A DNA stretch of 64,000 nucleotides from Streptomyces sp. T12 (lineage in GTDB: Bacteria; Actinomycetota; Actinomycetes; Streptomycetales; Streptomycetaceae): contig NZ_CP117866.1 of NCBI RefSeq assembly GCF_028736035.1, positions 3,782,001-3,846,000 of the forward strand. Reading direction: 5' to 3'. Of the stretch, positions 61,621-64,000 are shown piece by piece. The translations under genes were made by a program, and so were the position numbers. Every line of letters begins with the position of its first letter. The first letter of the stretch is position 1. The notes beneath the pieces are model-generated. The model was not told the origin of the DNA. It saw nothing but the letters and a program-made list of their open reading frames with translations, and made no database searches.

Positions 61621-62477
61621 CCGCGCAACCGGTCCCGAAGGAGGTTCCGGTACTCGTGGATAGCCCGCTCGTCGACCTCGCCGGCCAAAGCGCCGATCAG
61701 TTCGTCCAGATGAGCGGGATCGTCGGTTCCTACGGCCAGGACGTCGACCTGAGGGAGGTCGTAGGCGGCGCGGAAGGCCGCCTGTACGCGGGAAAGTCCA
61801 GCGTTGTCTCTGAGGAAGACGCGGGGGTCGATTCTGTCCCACACCGGGACGCCCGTGCTGCCTCCGAAGGGGCTCATGCCCCACACCATGCCGTCGCTCA
61901 GGCCCCACGCCGCAGCCAGGGCGTCCGCGGCGTCAAGCGTTCTGATTCCAACCAGCAGGCCAGCACGGACCATGAGGACGGATGGCCTCGGCATGGTCGT
62001 ATCTATCAGATTCCGCAGCGGTGACGGGTCCCAGGACGCGATGCCCCAGGCCCCGCACAGCCCCTTCGATGCGGCATCGTCAAGGATGGCGCATGCCTGG
62101 GCCAGGACGTCCCGGCTGTGAGGGACGGCCTCAGGAACGGTCTCTTGGAGCGAGTGTTCCGGGTTGTGCAGGAACACCACGTCCGGCTCTCGTCCGAGGT
62201 CCCGGGCCGACTGTTCTACGGCCCCGTACAGCCGAATCGGGTTCAGGGAGTGTTCTGCCCTGTCCAGGCTCGGGAAGTAGCCCACCTTTGTGGAGAGCGT
62301 GAACTCCGGCAACAGATCGCCGGCTGTCCGCGCCAGCACCTCATGGGAGCGGAAGCCGAGGTAGTTGGTGCTGGTGTCGATCGCTGTGACGCCGACGTCC
62401 AGTGCTCCGGTCAGGAGACGGCGTTCGTGACGAGACCGGTGTAGCCCGAGGACAACTCGGGGGTCAGCGCCGCGCAT
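61608..62477 (-). CDS. aldo/keto reductase
   Basis: 289 residues. Catalytic tetrad visible: Asp in TAIDTSTNYLGFRSHEVLA (with Tyr), Lys in FTLSTKVGYFPSL, His in DVVFLHNPEHSL. The NADPH end appears as VQAAFRAAYDLPQVDVLAVG. ATG 62477 follows GGGAGGAG and lies 67 bp inside the previous gene, so both are in one transcript. A reductive step in a peptide or small-molecule pathway is possible. Confidence 0.85.
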   Translation of the reverse strand: MRGADPRVVLGLHRSRHERRLLTGALDVGVTAIDTSTNYLGFRSHEVLARTAGDLLPEFTLSTKVGYFPSLDRAEHSLNPIRLYGAVEQSARDLGREPDVVFLHNPEHSLQETVPEAVPHSRDVLAQACAILDDAASKGLCGAWGIASWDPSPLRNLIDTTMPRPSVLMVRAGLLVGIRTLDAADALAAAWGLSDGMVWGMSPFGGSTGVPVWDRIDPRVFLRDNAGLSRVQAAFRAAYDLPQVDVLAVGTDDPAHLDELIGALAGEVDERAIHEYRNLLRDRLRGQLV

Positions 62478-63607
62478 ATCTCCTCCCTCACCAAGATCTC
62501 GGCCACCTCCGCCGCTTCGGCACCGACGACGGCTGTCGCCCGCTCCAGCGGGACAGGCCTGCCGCTCAGCAGCAAACGCAGCGCGGGCACGGCCTTGGCC
62601 TCGAAGGTGAGCTTCTTCCCAGAGGCCACGATGTCGACGGTCTCGCCGTTCTCCCGGATCTGCGGAGGGAAATGGGTGGTGCACACCACGGCGTCGAGCG
62701 GACCCAGGACGTCGAGGAACGGCACGTGTCGGGGAAGTGTCGTCGCCTGCTCGTACGCGGCAAGGAAGTCGGCCGGGGACCGCTCACCGATCAGCCGGGT
62801 GGCGGCCCCGGTCAGGGCCTGAGTGCCGCTCCCGTACACGCGATCCAGGTCGTGCCGGAAGATCTCGTGCTCGCGGGACCAGTCGGCCAACCACGCCAGC
62901 CAGCTCGCTCCTGTGCGCTTGGTGATCCCGAACGTGACGTGAAGGCTCCTCCCCGATCCATGGCCGCTGCGGGTCGCCTGGTGCCAGTGGCCTCGGGGGA
63001 TGTGCATCACGTCACCGGTCTTCATCACGCCGGCCCAGACGATCTCTTCGGTCGGGGTGCTGTTGGGGTCGGAGTCGCGGTACATGGGCACCTTGCGGGA
63101 GGTTCCGCGTACCTCCCACTCCTTCTCGCCGGCGAGTTGGATGATCACCACGTCGTGATCGTCCCAGTGCAGCGGGAAACCCGCGGCGTCGTTCGTCGTC
63201 AGATACGCGTTGACCTGAACGCGCTCGCGTGACCACCACTGCAATGCCCGGCAGGCGACCTCCATCGTCGGGTCGAAGACGTTGGCCTGGTCGAGGATGA
63301 CCGTCGCGCCCTCCCCCAGTACCCTGCCCAGACTGCGCATGTTGACCATGGGGATGCTCTGGCCCCGGGGGCTGACGGTGTCGGTGTAGTAGATGGCTGG
63401 GTGGACTTCCTCGCCCTTCTGGAAGCACCGGAACTGCGGGCGGTTCAGGCTCCTGCGCATGGCGATGTCGAGCAGACGGTTCGGGGTCAGGATGCGGGAG
63501 ACGAGGGCGGGGTCGTCCATGCTCCCCCGCACGAAGCCCTTGCCGAGTTCGTCCGCCCCGTTCCACCCGAGCGACGCCTCGATGGCGTTGATCAACTGGT
63601 GTTCCAT
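62411..63607 (-). CDS. JmjC/cupin-type 2-oxoglutarate oxygenase
   Basis: 398 residues. JmjC iron site: His and Asp in FPLHWDDHDVVIIQLAGEKE (near residue 147), distal His in GDVMHIPRGHWHQATRSG. The C-terminal winged-helix-like part (AEVAEILVREEICAALTPEL) is like that in ribosomal-protein hydroxylases (YcfD/NO66 family). It could hydroxylate an amino-acid side chain in a protein or peptide. ATG 63607 has GGAGG 5 bp upstream. A strong hairpin separates it from a small peptide gene. Confidence 0.82.
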   Translation of the reverse strand: MEHQLINAIEASLGWNGADELGKGFVRGSMDDPALVSRILTPNRLLDIAMRRSLNRPQFRCFQKGEEVHPAIYYTDTVSPRGQSIPMVNMRSLGRVLGEGATVILDQANVFDPTMEVACRALQWWSRERVQVNAYLTTNDAAGFPLHWDDHDVVIIQLAGEKEWEVRGTSRKVPMYRDSDPNSTPTEEIVWAGVMKTGDVMHIPRGHWHQATRSGHGSGRSLHVTFGITKRTGASWLAWLADWSREHEIFRHDLDRVYGSGTQALTGAATRLIGERSPADFLAAYEQATTLPRHVPFLDVLGPLDAVVCTTHFPPQIRENGETVDIVASGKKLTFEAKAVPALRLLLSGRPVPLERATAVVGAEAAEVAEILVREEICAALTPELSSGYTGLVTNAVS

Positions 63608-63644
63608 CACTGCCTCCTCATGAGTTTGACCACGTGACGCAGTC

Positions 63645-63686
63645 GCGACGGGGGCCGGCACGGCGGATCGCGCGGGCCCCCGTCGC
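63645..63686 (-). terminator. hairpin between peptide ORF and JmjC gene
   Basis: GCGACGGGGGCC pairs perfectly with GGCCCCCGTCGC (63675-63686). It lies in the transcript between the 55-residue ORF and the enzyme genes. A partial terminator here would give more peptide mRNA than enzyme mRNA, as in many peptide-modification operons. Confidence 0.75.
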
Positions 63687-63693
63687 CTGGGTG

Positions 63694-63861
63694 CTACTCG
63701 ATGTCGGTCAAGTTGCCGTCACCGCCCGGCCACGGGGCATCGCCGGAACTCCCGGCGTTGTCCGACCGGAGGCTGTCGTAGCGGTCGTGGACGGCGGTCA
63801 GCTCTTCCACCGCCACCAGAAGGCCACTCCGGGCCGGAGGCGGTGTCGTGGTCTCTGCCAC
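63694..63861 (-). CDS. 55-residue peptide, possible modified-peptide precursor
   Basis: Too short to be called by length, but it has AAGGAG 8 bp before a GTG start. The sequence begins MAETTTPPPARSGLLVAVEE and ends GGDGNLTDIE, with a Trp/Gly-rich acidic core (SSGDAPWPGGDG). There are no Cys. It is first in line before a hairpin, a JmjC oxygenase and an aldo/keto reductase. A precursor role is inference from layout. Confidence 0.5.
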   Translation of the reverse strand: MAETTTPPPARSGLLVAVEELTAVHDRYDSLRSDNAGSSGDAPWPGGDGNLTDIE

Positions 63862-64000
63862 CTCGTGCTCCTTCCTCTTCGGGTTCTCCCACCGGGGATT
63901 CCAGCGGGAAGTCAGGGGACTGCGCCCACGGCTGTGGGCGATAAGGATTGGATGGCTGAAGCTCAGTCAACGTCCATGGCGGGCGGTCCCGGAACGTTTC
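63862..64000 (-). other. right edge, possible gene end
   Basis: On the minus strand one frame is open from the window edge into the peptide gene (PWTLTELQPSNPYRPQPWAQ), and another ends with NVPGPPAMDVD and a stop at about 63966. Either could be the end of a gene beyond the window. Not resolvable here. Confidence 0.3.

Noticed and set aside
63719..63970. 83-codon minus-strand frame overlapping the peptide ORF
   Set aside because: Needs a TTG start with no ribosome site; the 55-codon frame has AAGGAG before a GTG and better codon use. It could still be the end of an upstream gene.

Overview
The window looks like a core chromosomal segment of a Streptomyces. Support: very high GC with GC-rich third codon positions, many GTG starts, ATGA/GTGA start-stop overlaps, three identical tRNA-Lys(CTT) genes, two well-known Streptomyces intergenic repeats, a cslA-glxA pair, class E and F sortases, and regulator types typical of the genus (DasR site, BldD-type box, DUF5753/DUF397 pair). 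From memory, the order cdgA ... ABC transporter ... chb ... cslA-glxA-GH6 resembles the S. coelicolor SCO2817-SCO2838 region. That comparison was not run.

Layout. 0-10 kb: a TPR-type regulator, a histidine phosphatase and a PAP2 membrane enzyme, then a tightly packed three-gene set (RecB-type nuclease with four Cys, unknown protein, SF1 helicase), a small helical protein, a primase/polymerase-like gene that runs into the first tRNA-Lys, and a secreted M6 metalloprotease. 10-14 kb: the PAS-GGDEF-EAL protein CdgA, with a BldD-type box, and an LLM oxidoreductase. 14-23 kb: an uptake and catabolism cluster with two EutA-like racemase-fold enzymes, a D-2-hydroxyacid dehydrogenase, an amidase, a DUF3830 protein, EhuBCDA-type ABC transporter genes and an IclR regulator. 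22.9-29.6 kb: tRNA-Lys genes 2 and 3, each followed by an extra copy of the tRNA 3' half, with an acyl-CoA synthetase-like gene, DUF3592, a DasR-boxed AA10 LPMO, an SPFH protein and a peptidoglycan-binding protein between them. 29.6-36 kb: a GntR regulator, then cslA-glxA and a convergent GH6 lipoprotein (extracellular glycan synthesis at hyphal tips). 36-45 kb: GAF-ANTAR, class F sortase plus secreted partner, a NagD-type HAD, a heavily deleted phosphonate-type locus, a LAxTG surface protein, a ROK regulator facing an oxidoreductase across a perfect palindrome, and a fumarylacetoacetase-family gene. 45-52 kb: a second YidC, class E sortase, secreted GH30, a PadR pair, a SEC-C protein and an SDR.

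52.6-58 kb is a probable acquired defence island with clearly more A/T at third codon positions: Vsr-type nuclease, two DNA cytosine-C5 methyltransferases and a divergent GHKL (Hsp90/MutL-type) ATPase. It is followed by an RsbW-like / XRE-DUF5753 / DUF397 module and a DUF6247 plus small-protein pair. The last 3.3 kb hold a phosphotransferase-like gene and a minus-strand set: a 55-residue peptide ORF, a strong hairpin, a JmjC/cupin oxygenase and an aldo/keto reductase. That arrangement resembles a peptide-modification cluster.

The best candidates for something undescribed are the Vsr/two-methyltransferase/GHKL island, the peptide-JmjC-AKR cluster at the right edge, the split Fe-S nuclease/helicase trio, and the tRNA-Lys 3'-half scars. 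All functions are inferred from sequence motifs seen by eye; no database search was possible.
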